A stretch of 32,895 nucleotides of DNA from an uncultured SAR86 cluster bacterium (GTDB taxonomy: Bacteria; Pseudomonadota; Gammaproteobacteria; Magnimaribacterales; Magnimaribacteraceae): NCBI GenBank assembly GCA_902628375.1, contig CACOMS010000013.1:1-32895 (forward strand), written 5' to 3'. The notes under the pieces are model-generated. The model worked only from the letters and a program-made list of their open reading frames with translations, did no database searches and was not told the origin of the DNA. Both the position numbers and the translations under genes were made by a program. Within the stretch, counting starts at the first letter, position 1, and each line of letters begins with the position of its first letter. Positions 24,633-32,539 of this stretch are shown piece after piece.

Positions 24633-26066
24633 TTACTTTGTTATGTGTATTTCTGGTGTTCTGCCAGCCCAAGGGTCAGATTCTTCTAATTGTCTAGCTA
24701 TATCAATTAAGATCCTTTCTTTTCCCATGCCAGCAAAAAAATGCATACCTAAAGGCAGTTTGCCTGGCCCTACAGCACACGGTATAGATATAGCAGGAAG
24801 GCCTGTCATATTTGATAAAGGCGTTCCAGGTATCAATTTACTGCACTCCTCAAACCATTCATCTAAGCTTTTTCCGGAGTTTAAGGTTACTGAGCTTTCT
24901 AATTTTGGTGTTCCCTGTATAAAGGTTGGTGAAAGTAATAAATCATAATCCTCAAAGAACTGGCCAAGTTGATTATTTATTTGTCCTGCCATACCTAAGA
25001 CTAGGTTTTGATCAAAAGCAGAAATTTTCTCTCCGGCCTCTACCATTTGAAGAGTTATAGATTCTAGATGATCAGAATTAGCTTCTCTATTGGTTACTGG
25101 AGCTGTCATTTTTACTACAAAGTTTGCCATCGAAAACCAAATGGTTTTAAAAGCATCAAAATAATCCATAGTTACAACTTCTGGAGTGAATTCTTCTACT
25201 TGATGCCCATTCTCTCTAAGAGATTCAGCTACTCTTTCAAGCTCAGATTTGATTTCAGGATGCATGGGATGAGGACCCCAATCGTCCAAACTAACTGCTA
25301 TCTTATATTTCTTAGGCGAGTCATTGATTATCGACAAAAATGATTCTTCTTTATAACTGTTAATTATTCCTTCACCTATAGCTGGTTTAGAAACGGCATC
25401 CAAAAATGCTGCTGTATCTCTAACTGTTTTGCTATTACACCCCTCTGCAATAATTGGAGAAGAAATATCGTTTGCTATAGGACCTAGACTTATTCTCCCT
25501 CTACTAACTTTTAACCCCACATTTCCACAGCAACTTGCAGGTATTCTGGTCGAACCACCTCCATCGTTAGAATGAGCAAGAGGCACAACACCAGAAGCAA
25601 CCAACGCAGCAGATCCACCACTTGAACCTCCAGCTATATGCTCTGTATTCCAAGGGTTTTTTGTTGCTCCTTTAGCTACAGATTCAGTTGTTAACGTTAG
25701 ACCAAACTCTGGACAAGTACTTCTTCCCATGAATTGAAATCCTGCATCAATCATATTTTGTGCGAAGTTAGTTGTTATCGGCGCTACAAATCCTTCTGTG
25801 AGTCTTGATCCTTGTTCTTGTTTAAGGCCTGCTATGGAAGCCCCTAAATCCTTAATGAAGGTAGGAACTCCTGAAAAAGGGGCATCTTTATCATGATCCT
25901 CTTCATAAGGCTGACTAAAAACCTCAACTACTGCATTTAAATCTCCATCGACTTTGTTTAAACCTTGTTGGGCCAAAGAAGCTAATTCCTCTTTAGTAAC
26001 TTCACCTTTCTTTACAAGCTCTGCTAGGCCAAGAGCATCATATTTTGAATATTCTTCCAAATTCAT
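24633..26066 (-). CDS. Amidase signature (AS) family amidohydrolase
   Basis: A 477-residue enzyme with the full Ser-cisSer-Lys triad: Lys72 (FIKD), cis-Ser148 in GGSSGGSAA and nucleophile Ser172 in DGGGSTRIPAS. The glycine- and serine-rich core spans residues 140-190, and a C-terminal LPAISIPC-like segment follows. It hydrolyses a carboxamide; family members range from GatA to fatty-acid amide hydrolases. The absence of gatB/gatC neighbours and the catabolic surroundings argue against the tRNA amidotransferase role. A Shine-Dalgarno AAGGT precedes the ATG. No signal peptide is present, so it is cytoplasmic. It lies 16 bp after the AhpD-like gene. Confidence 0.92.
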   Translation of the reverse strand: MNLEEYSKYDALGLAELVKKGEVTKEELASLAQQGLNKVDGDLNAVVEVFSQPYEEDHDKDAPFSGVPTFIKDLGASIAGLKQEQGSRLTEGFVAPITTNFAQNMIDAGFQFMGRSTCPEFGLTLTTESVAKGATKNPWNTEHIAGGSSGGSAALVASGVVPLAHSNDGGGSTRIPASCCGNVGLKVSRGRISLGPIANDISSPIIAEGCNSKTVRDTAAFLDAVSKPAIGEGIINSYKEESFLSIINDSPKKYKIAVSLDDWGPHPMHPEIKSELERVAESLRENGHQVEEFTPEVVTMDYFDAFKTIWFSMANFVVKMTAPVTNREANSDHLESITLQMVEAGEKISAFDQNLVLGMAGQINNQLGQFFEDYDLLLSPTFIQGTPKLESSVTLNSGKSLDEWFEECSKLIPGTPLSNMTGLPAISIPCAVGPGKLPLGMHFFAGMGKERILIDIARQLEESDPWAGRTPEIHITK

Positions 26067-26082
26067 ATTTTTACCTTATTAG

Positions 26083-26673
26083 TTAAATGTGTTTACCTTT
26101 ATTCCATCCATTTTTTGATAGATATTTTTCTGCTGAATTTACAGCCTCCGCTTCTAAGCTTGTTCCCATCGTATCGTTCCACCTATTTAAAAAACCAAAT
26201 AAAGATATCACACCCAAAATTTCTACTACCTCGCCATCATTCCAATAGGTTTTTAGTCTATCTTCAAGATCCTTATCTACAGAATTAGGTATTTGAGAAG
26301 AAGCTAAAGCAAAGTCTAGTGCAGCCCTCTCGGCATCGTTAAAAGCTTCATGAGTTTTATAATCCCATATGTTATCTAGTTTCTCGGTGTCTGCTCCATA
26401 TCGTTCAGCTGCTCTTATTGCATGCGCCTGACAATATCTACATCCTGTTGCATTGCTGCTTACCCAGGCGATCATCCTTTTTAAAGATGAAGTAACTCGA
26501 CCTTTATTTTCCATTACTGCTTTATTTAGATTAATGAAAGCTAATGCAATGTCAGGTCTAATTTGCATGGTTAAAACAGAGTTTGGACAGAAGCCTAGAG
26601 TTTCATTGAAAAACTTTGCTAATTCTTTTACTTCTGAATTATTCTCGGGGCTAAGAGGCTTTACAAGAGGCAT
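26083..26673 (-). CDS. Carboxymuconolactone decarboxylase/AhpD-like protein (peroxidase-related)
   Basis: A 196-residue all-helical protein of the AhpD-like superfamily. The redox motif CRYCQAH (Cys78, Cys81, His84) matches the CxxC-xx-H active site of alkylhydroperoxidases; pure decarboxylases usually lack this pair. The GxxNR-type C-terminal helix FGFLNRWNDTMGT is also typical. It may reduce peroxides or act as a disulfide relay. The start at 26673 (MPLVKPL) lies 2 bp after the stop of the upstream gene. The frame is open to 26823, but that extension is antisense-like sequence within the preceding gene with no family match. It may protect the pathway from peroxide made by the flavoprotein or oxygenases. 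Confidence 0.86.
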   Translation of the reverse strand: MPLVKPLSPENNSEVKELAKFFNETLGFCPNSVLTMQIRPDIALAFINLNKAVMENKGRVTSSLKRMIAWVSSNATGCRYCQAHAIRAAERYGADTEKLDNIWDYKTHEAFNDAERAALDFALASSQIPNSVDKDLEDRLKTYWNDGEVVEILGVISLFGFLNRWNDTMGTSLEAEAVNSAEKYLSKNGWNKGKHI

Positions 26674-26675
26674 TT

Positions 26676-27905
26676 TTACTGAGGCATAAGAGCAGAATAA
26701 ACAAGAGATCTTAATTCTCTCCTCACCTGATAAGTTGATGAAGGCAGTAATTGAGTTAAAAATATTACTACCATTTCTTCTTTTGGATTTATCCAAAAAG
26801 TTGTGCTTGCCGCGCCGCCCCATCCATACTCTCCAATATCTGTTAAAGACTGTGACTTATTAGGATCTAGAACGGTTGAAAATCCCAATCCAAACCCTAC
26901 TCCTTGATAAGGAGTTTCACTAAATGCAGATTGGCTCATTTCAGTTAAATCTTTATTATCAGGTAAGTGATTTGTTGACATCATTTCTATGGTTTTTCTT
27001 CCAATGATTCTATTTCCATTTAATTCACCTTGATGATAAAGCATGGAACAAAACTGATAATAGTCATGCATGGTTGAAAGAAGACCTCCTCCGCCGGAGA
27101 GCATAACTCTCTCTTTTGTTCTTCCTGCTTCTTTTCCAGAGGGATCTAAAAGTTTTGGCCCATCCGAGGGGTTATGTTCATAAAGACAGGCTAATCTATC
27201 GGCTTTATCTTTAGGGCAATAAAATCCTGTATCAATCATGCCTAATGGCTCAAAGATATTCTTTTGGAAATATTCATCTAATTTCATCCCTGAAAAATGC
27301 TCAACTAGATAGCCACAAACATCTGTAGAAACAGAATAATTCCATTGGTCTCCGGGAGAAAATTCCAGCGGCAATTCAGAAAGTGTTTCAATGAAAGTAT
27401 TTAAATCACCGTTCATTTGAACTTTAGTTTTTCTGTATGCTGCATCTACATTAGATTTATACATAAAATCATAAGTAAGACCTGACATGTGACTTAATAA
27501 GTCCCTTATAGTCATAGGCCTCTTGGGCCTAGAAGTAATAAAATTAGGATAAACACCAGATTCATAAACCCTTAGATTCTTCCAAGAAGGAATATGCCAA
27601 TGCACTGGGTCATCTAATCTGAATAGGCTTTTTTCATACAGTTGCATTAAAGCAATACTAGTTATTGATTTAGTCATTGAATAAATACTAAATATTGCAT
27701 CTTCTTGCATTGGTTTTTTATTTTCTCTATCCATAAAACCTAGCCCTTCCAAATAGGCTACTTCTCCTTTTCTGGCGACTAAGGTTAATGTGCCCACATA
27801 CTTACCTGGTTCTACGTATACTTTATTTAAATAATCTCCTATATTCGGTAATATCTTGCTGTCTAATCCAACTGATTCTGGTGATACTTTTTTAATGGAA
27901 GTCAT
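26676..27905 (-). CDS. Serine hydrolase of the beta-lactamase/EstB family
   Basis: A 409-residue penicillin-binding-protein-fold hydrolase. The nucleophile motif SxxK is Ser76-Met-Thr-Lys79. Tyr190 lies in YSV, the place of the YxN motif, as in class C beta-lactamase-like esterases. The third motif is HTG/KTG-like but degenerate (near WGGAASTTFW). The hydrophobic N-terminus expected of an exported beta-lactamase is missing, so it is probably cytoplasmic and more likely an esterase, D-aminopeptidase or 6-aminohexanoate-dimer-hydrolase relative than a resistance enzyme. It is the first gene of the eleven-gene minus-strand row and is divergent from the amidohydrolase gene across 112 bp, where the operon promoter should lie. 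Confidence 0.86.
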   Translation of the reverse strand: MTSIKKVSPESVGLDSKILPNIGDYLNKVYVEPGKYVGTLTLVARKGEVAYLEGLGFMDRENKKPMQEDAIFSIYSMTKSITSIALMQLYEKSLFRLDDPVHWHIPSWKNLRVYESGVYPNFITSRPKRPMTIRDLLSHMSGLTYDFMYKSNVDAAYRKTKVQMNGDLNTFIETLSELPLEFSPGDQWNYSVSTDVCGYLVEHFSGMKLDEYFQKNIFEPLGMIDTGFYCPKDKADRLACLYEHNPSDGPKLLDPSGKEAGRTKERVMLSGGGGLLSTMHDYYQFCSMLYHQGELNGNRIIGRKTIEMMSTNHLPDNKDLTEMSQSAFSETPYQGVGFGLGFSTVLDPNKSQSLTDIGEYGWGGAASTTFWINPKEEMVVIFLTQLLPSSTYQVRRELRSLVYSALMPQ

Positions 27906-27976
27906 GTTTAAGTCCTTTTTAAATTTTTTTGTTTAGAAACATTAACAAGAAACTTTGTTTTCTCAAAATCAAAAAA

Positions 27977-27993
27977 AAGCTATTATTTAGCTT
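27977..27993. repeat. Inverted repeat in the divergent promoter region
   Basis: AAGCTA (27977-27982) and TAGCTT (27988-27993) form a 6-bp stem with a 5-base loop. On the minus strand it is followed by a run of eight T, giving a weak terminator-like shape upstream of the long operon; on the plus strand it covers a possible -10 (TATTAT, 27981-27986). It could be an operator, an attenuator for read-through transcription, or chance in AT-rich DNA. Confidence 0.3.
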
Positions 27994-28017
27994 CAAATCA
28001 ATAAAAAAGAGAAGCTC

Positions 28018-29727
28018 ATGCATGATTTAGTTATTAGAAATGGATTAGTAGTAGATGGTAGCGGTGGAAAGCCTTTTGTAGGCGACATAGCTATTGATAA
28101 AGATAAAATAACAAAAGTTGGTTCTGTTGAAGAAAAAGGCAAAGAAGAGATAGACGCAGAAGGCCAAATGGTCACCCCTGGATGGGTAGACATCCACACT
28201 CATTATGATGGTCAAGTGTGTTGGGATTCCTACTTAACTCCTTCATGTTGGCATGGAGTCACTACCGTTGTTATGGGTAATTGTGGAGTTGGTTTTGCTC
28301 CAGTTAAACCTGGATCAGAAGAATTTTTAATCCAATTAATGGAAGGTGTTGAAGACATACCTGGAACTGCTTTACACGAAGGGATAGATTGGGGATGGGA
28401 AACATTTCCTGAGTATTTGGATACTATAGAAAAGAAAGAATTAGTTATGGACGTAGGCGCTATGATTGGCCATGGACCTATTAGGTCTTACGTTATGGGC
28501 TATGATAAATGCCAAGGTAAAGAAGATGCTTCTGAAGAAGAAATGGAAGAAATGGCTAAAATTACAAAAGAAGCTATAGAAGCAGGAGCTTTAGGATTTA
28601 GTACTTCTAGAACATATTTACACACGGATAAATTCGGAGAGTACGTACCTGGAACAGAAGCCAGTGCTGAAGAGATGAGAAAAATAGCAAATTCTATTGC
28701 TGATCTAGGCAAAGGAACTTTGGAAATAGTTTCTGATTGGATGGACAAAGACATAGAGTTAGACTGGGTTAAAGAGTTCGTGGAAGAATCTGATAGAACT
28801 TTAACTTATGCACAAACAAGTGGAGACCCTTTTAGCGTCTGGAGGTATTGTGAAGAGAATTTTTCTAAAGGTGTAAAAATTAGGCCTCAATATGCTGGTA
28901 GACCGACTGGCATGCTTTTTAGTCTTGAATCTTCTATTCACCCTTTCATATCTCACCCTAGCTATGCAGAATTAGTTAATAAATCCTTAGAAGAAAAAGT
29001 AGAAATAATGAGAACTCCTGAATTCAAAGAAAAGATTCTAAGTGAGGAGCCTGGAGTAGATAAGAATCACATGGTCTACAGATTAATTGCCTCTTTTGAT
29101 CAACAATTCCCAATGGATCATGTTCCTGATTATGAACCACCCAGAGAATTAAGTATTGCAGGTATTGCTGAATCGGAAGGAAAGGATGTAATGGAAGTTG
29201 CCTATGATGAGATGCTGAAGAATGATGGTAAAACTTTTATCTGGGCACCTTTTGGGCCCTACCCCAATCATAACTTAGATTTCTATAAAATGATGATTGA
29301 ATTTGAGAGCTCTGTTGCAGGTTTAAGTGATGGAGGAGCCCACTGCGGTCTTATCTGTGATGCTAGCATGCCTACATGGAATGTTGCTCATTGGAGTAGA
29401 AATAGAACAAGAGGAGAAAAAATACCTGTTGAATTCGTTGTTAATAAACAAACTAAGGCTACTGCAGAGACTTTTGGGTTGCACGATAGAGGAGAAATTA
29501 AGGAAGGTCTTCTTGCTGATATCAATATCATTGATTATGACAACCTGAAAGTATTTAAGCCTGAGATGGTTCATGATCTGCCTACAGGTAGCAGAAGGAT
29601 TATCCAGAAATCATCTGGTTATAAAGCTACCATCAAAAGTGGTGTTGTTACTTTTAGAGATAGTGAGGCAACAGGTGCTATGCCCGGAAATCTAATCAGA
29701 GGTGAAAGACTGGCAGAATCTGCGTGA
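28018..29727 (+). CDS. Amidohydrolase, N-acyl-D-amino-acid deacylase (D-aminoacylase) family
   Basis: A 569-residue metal-dependent hydrolase of the amidohydrolase superfamily. An N-terminal beta-sandwich part (NGLVVDGSGGKPFVGDIAID) precedes the metal-binding HTH (His60, His62). GNCGVGFAP near 87-95 carries the Cys that often bridges metals in D-aminoacylases, and the distal Asp lies in LSDGGAHCG. The family removes acyl groups from N-acyl-D-amino acids, though many members have unknown substrates. A Shine-Dalgarno AAGAGAAG precedes the ATG. It is divergent from the eleven-gene hydrolase row and coupled by a 4-bp overlap to the RraA-like gene, so it probably belongs to the same metabolic unit. 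Confidence 0.88.
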   Translation: MHDLVIRNGLVVDGSGGKPFVGDIAIDKDKITKVGSVEEKGKEEIDAEGQMVTPGWVDIHTHYDGQVCWDSYLTPSCWHGVTTVVMGNCGVGFAPVKPGSEEFLIQLMEGVEDIPGTALHEGIDWGWETFPEYLDTIEKKELVMDVGAMIGHGPIRSYVMGYDKCQGKEDASEEEMEEMAKITKEAIEAGALGFSTSRTYLHTDKFGEYVPGTEASAEEMRKIANSIADLGKGTLEIVSDWMDKDIELDWVKEFVEESDRTLTYAQTSGDPFSVWRYCEENFSKGVKIRPQYAGRPTGMLFSLESSIHPFISHPSYAELVNKSLEEKVEIMRTPEFKEKILSEEPGVDKNHMVYRLIASFDQQFPMDHVPDYEPPRELSIAGIAESEGKDVMEVAYDEMLKNDGKTFIWAPFGPYPNHNLDFYKMMIEFESSVAGLSDGGAHCGLICDASMPTWNVAHWSRNRTRGEKIPVEFVVNKQTKATAETFGLHDRGEIKEGLLADINIIDYDNLKVFKPEMVHDLPTGSRRIIQKSSGYKATIKSGVVTFRDSEATGAMPGNLIRGERLAESA

Positions 29728-30206
29728 AACTAAGCACTCCAGATATCTCAGATAAATACCCTGAGGCGAAAGCATTAAAGCCTATCCTTAAAAATCTAGG
29801 AGGAAGGCAATCGTTTTTTGGTCCTATTGAGACATTAAAATGTCCAGATGATAATTCTTTTGTAAAAGAACAACTCAATAGCTCTGGAGATGGAAAAATC
29901 TTAGTGGTAGATGCTAATGCTATAGACACTGTTGCTTTATTAGGCGATATGATTGCTGAAGCAGGAGTCAAAAATGGCTGGTCTGGTATTGTAATTAATG
30001 GATATATAAGAGATATAGATATCGTAAAAACTTTAGATATAGGAGTTCAAGCTTTAGGTACAGTGCCTGTAAAAAGTGAAAAAAAGAATCAAGGAACTTT
30101 AGGAGGTGAGATTTCCTTTGGAGGTCTAACCTTTAAACCTGGGAATTATATTTATGCTGACAACAATGGACTACTACTCAGTGATACAGAATTAGATCTT
30201 TCCTAA
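29724..30206 (+). CDS. RraA-like protein (possible HMG/oxaloacetate aldolase or RNase E regulator homologue)
   Basis: A 160-residue RraA-fold protein. The conserved substrate and metal segment INGYIRDIDI (Arg96, Asp97) and the GDMIAEAGVKNGWSGIV stretch before it are present, as in 4-hydroxy-4-methyl-2-oxoglutarate aldolases and in E. coli RraA; sequence alone does not separate these. The catabolic neighbours favour an aldolase or other small-molecule role, but a plain RraA regulator remains possible. Translation starts at GTG 29724, whose last two bases and the next A form the TGA of the amidohydrolase gene, so translation is coupled. Its stop overlaps the ABC permease stop convergently. Confidence 0.83.
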   Translation: MKLSTPDISDKYPEAKALKPILKNLGGRQSFFGPIETLKCPDDNSFVKEQLNSSGDGKILVVDANAIDTVALLGDMIAEAGVKNGWSGIVINGYIRDIDIVKTLDIGVQALGTVPVKSEKKNQGTLGGEISFGGLTFKPGNYIYADNNGLLLSDTELDLS

Positions 30207-31387
30207 ATCGATCTTAAAGCTTCTGTTATATCTCTTCTGGCTGCGTTCCAAGCTGGAAATAAACCTCCCACGAGTCCCACAAAAAGGGCTAGAGTTAATC
30301 CTTGTTCAATAACTTCACCTGTAACCGCAAAAGCAAAGGCAGTTTGAGAAAAAGAACCACCTGCTAAAGTTGAAACTGTATATCCATTAAATAACAAATA
30401 AGAGATTCCTGCGCCCAATAGACCACCTATCATGGCCAAAATTAAGGCTTCTATCATTAAAGCTGCGAGAACTGTAAGACCATCAAAGCCTAATGCTCTA
30501 AGAGTGCCAATTTCAACCAGTCTAGTTGAAACCGCACTATACATAGTATTTAAAGCAGCAAATACTGCTCCTATTGCCATTATGTAACCAACAACAACTC
30601 CAAAGACTTTGATTAATTCTGAGCCTGAGGCTTGATCTTCAAAAAATTTATCTTCGGTAACTACACTTAGTTCTAAATTAGGATAACTTTCAATGTAGAT
30701 TCTTAAATCATCAAATGTTTCCTTACTTTCTAATCGTGCTATAGCACTTGACACATTTCCTTCTCTTCGAAATACACTTTGTAGGGTAGATACGTCTCCC
30801 CATATCTCAGATTCATGTACGTCTCCGCCGGTACTAAATATACCAACCACTGTGCCTTCCCCGTCTCTTGCTTTTATTTTGTCACCGATCTCAACGCCTT
30901 GATATTGGTCATAAGCTCCTTTCCCAACAATAAGTTCTGCTGTACCTGAGGTAATATTTCTTCCCTTTATAATTTCAAATTCTGGTCTTATAGAAAAACT
31001 CATAGGTACTACTCCCCTTACCGGAAGATTTGAAGTAGATTCTGCACCTTTCTTCTTTAAGTCAATAATGGCAAAGAGCTCTCCAGCAACCATTGATTCA
31101 TCTTCAAATTTCTTTATTCCTGGAGCACTAAATAAAATGTCTATTTCTTGATTTCCTATTCCACTGCTCAGTTCAGACCCAGATCCATCTCTAAGAATAA
31201 TAACTCTGTCGTCTTCACCTGTACTGGAAATAGTCTTCTCTAGCCCTTCTGCCATGGCCAAAAGAGAAACCATAACTGCTACAGATCCTGCTATCCCAAC
31301 AATAATAACTATTGAAGCGCCTGATCGTTCTAGGACCGTCTTCAAATTCATGCTGGTTATAGATAATACTTGTTTAAAAAATCCCAT
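30203..31387 (-). CDS. ABC transporter permease, MacB/FtsX family (third in tandem)
   Basis: A 394-residue inner-membrane protein. One N-terminal membrane helix (about 20-45) is followed by a large periplasmic MacB-type domain (about 50-265) and three C-terminal helices with the FtsX signature STRLVEIGTLRALGF between the first and second of them. This is the four-helix topology of LolCE/MacB transporters, which move lipids, peptides or drugs across the envelope using a separate ATPase. It ends in NAARRDITEALRSI. The nearby ATPase and fusion protein are not in the window and probably lie upstream on the minus strand. The gene starts 1 bp after the preceding permease. The substrate is unknown. 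Confidence 0.87.
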   Translation of the reverse strand: MGFFKQVLSITSMNLKTVLERSGASIVIIVGIAGSVAVMVSLLAMAEGLEKTISSTGEDDRVIILRDGSGSELSSGIGNQEIDILFSAPGIKKFEDESMVAGELFAIIDLKKKGAESTSNLPVRGVVPMSFSIRPEFEIIKGRNITSGTAELIVGKGAYDQYQGVEIGDKIKARDGEGTVVGIFSTGGDVHESEIWGDVSTLQSVFRREGNVSSAIARLESKETFDDLRIYIESYPNLELSVVTEDKFFEDQASGSELIKVFGVVVGYIMAIGAVFAALNTMYSAVSTRLVEIGTLRALGFDGLTVLAALMIEALILAMIGGLLGAGISYLLFNGYTVSTLAGGSFSQTAFAFAVTGEVIEQGLTLALFVGLVGGLFPAWNAARRDITEALRSI

Positions 31388-31388
31388 A

Positions 31389-32537
31389 TCAATGTTTCCT
31401 TAAGGCATCTACTACATTCAAGCGCATTGCTGAATAAGCAGGCATAAGTCCTGATAAACAAGCAGTAATAAAGGCCAGGACAAAAGCACTTATTACTATA
31501 GAAATTGAAAAATTAAGCTCTCCTGCAAATCCACCAGCTAATTCTGAGAAACCAGGAAACATAGAATAAGCCACTATAAGACCTATCAAAGCTCCAAAAA
31601 AGCAAAGCAGAACTGATTCCAATAATACAAAAAACATTATTAGATAATCTGAATAGCCTATTGATTTTAAAACACCGAGTTCTGAAGTTCTTTCTCTCAC
31701 AGCTTGACTCATGGTGTTTGCCGTAAGAAGTAATATAGTGAAAAATGAAGCGGCCAGAACTGAGTTAATAATTAATCCTATGTTTCCATATTGTTCTGCA
31801 AACATACGACTAAATGCCTCTTCTGTAGAAGTCTTGGTTTCATCAGAAGAATTTGCAAAAAGCGAGTCTATCTCCTTGGCTATGAAGTCAGCTCGGCTAG
31901 GGTCATCTATCCTAACAATAAAGTTCCCCACAAGACCATTTTCGAAAGCCCTAGCTTCATCGAAATATTTCCATCTCATGAAAGCTTCTCCAGTTTCATT
32001 GCCACTTGGATCTGAAATAATACCTACCAAATCAAACTCCCATACAGTACCATCAGCTTTAGGCCATATATCTGGAATTATTGGAATTCTATCTCCTATC
32101 TTCCATCCAAACTTTTCAACCAGGTCTGCTCCTGCGACCATGCCCATTAAATTTGTTGAAAAAGCTCTTCTTTGATCTTCACTAATTTCCCATTCAGGAT
32201 AAACATCAAAATAATTATCTGGAACAGGCCACTTAGGAAAAAAGTTCTGCCTTTCTTTATAAGTTCCTCCAAACCATTGTCTCCATACAACCTTATCTAC
32301 ACCTTCTATGGCTTCTATCCTATTTTTATGTGACATAGGTAAGGCTTGTGTAAAAGATAAGCTTGAGACCACCACCAATCTATCATTTCCAGCAAATTCC
32401 ACTTCGCTGTTAAAGGCAACCGCAACTGATCTTCCTAAAGAGAAAAGCAAAAAAGCAACTGCAATAGAAAGAATTGTTAATGAAGTACTAACTTTCTTTC
32501 TACCCAGTCCTGCTTTAATTATAGTTAAGTACTTCAT
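31389..32537 (-). CDS. ABC transporter permease, MacB/FtsX family (second in tandem)
   Basis: A 382-residue permease with the same four-helix plan: an N-terminal helix (about 18-38), a periplasmic domain to about 250, then three helices with the signature NTMSQAVRERTSELGVLKSIGY. The ATG at 32537 is preferred because GGAAGG lies 6 bases before it; a TTG at 32543 would add two residues and overlap the previous stop. Its C-terminal FtsX part is clearly similar to that of the first permease (NTMAQSIRERRSDIGVLKCLGY and VVDALRxG/H ends), so these two probably arose by duplication. The third permease is more distant. The export substrate is not predictable. Confidence 0.88.
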   Translation of the reverse strand: MKYLTIIKAGLGRKKVSTSLTILSIAVAFLLFSLGRSVAVAFNSEVEFAGNDRLVVVSSLSFTQALPMSHKNRIEAIEGVDKVVWRQWFGGTYKERQNFFPKWPVPDNYFDVYPEWEISEDQRRAFSTNLMGMVAGADLVEKFGWKIGDRIPIIPDIWPKADGTVWEFDLVGIISDPSGNETGEAFMRWKYFDEARAFENGLVGNFIVRIDDPSRADFIAKEIDSLFANSSDETKTSTEEAFSRMFAEQYGNIGLIINSVLAASFFTILLLTANTMSQAVRERTSELGVLKSIGYSDYLIMFFVLLESVLLCFFGALIGLIVAYSMFPGFSELAGGFAGELNFSISIVISAFVLAFITACLSGLMPAYSAMRLNVVDALRKH

Positions 32538-32539
32538 CT

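Noticed and set aside
24633-26066. GatA subunit of the tRNA amidotransferase
   Set aside because: The amidase triad is shared, but no gatB or gatC is adjacent and the neighbours are catabolic hydrolases.
26674-26823. N-terminal extension of the AhpD-like protein
   Set aside because: The extra 50 residues lie inside the upstream serine hydrolase gene and show no similarity to the family; the ATG at 26673 follows its stop directly.
26676-27905. Antibiotic-resistance beta-lactamase
   Set aside because: It has SxxK and a YSV motif but no signal peptide and a degenerate third motif; the esterase-rich context fits an EstB-like hydrolase better.
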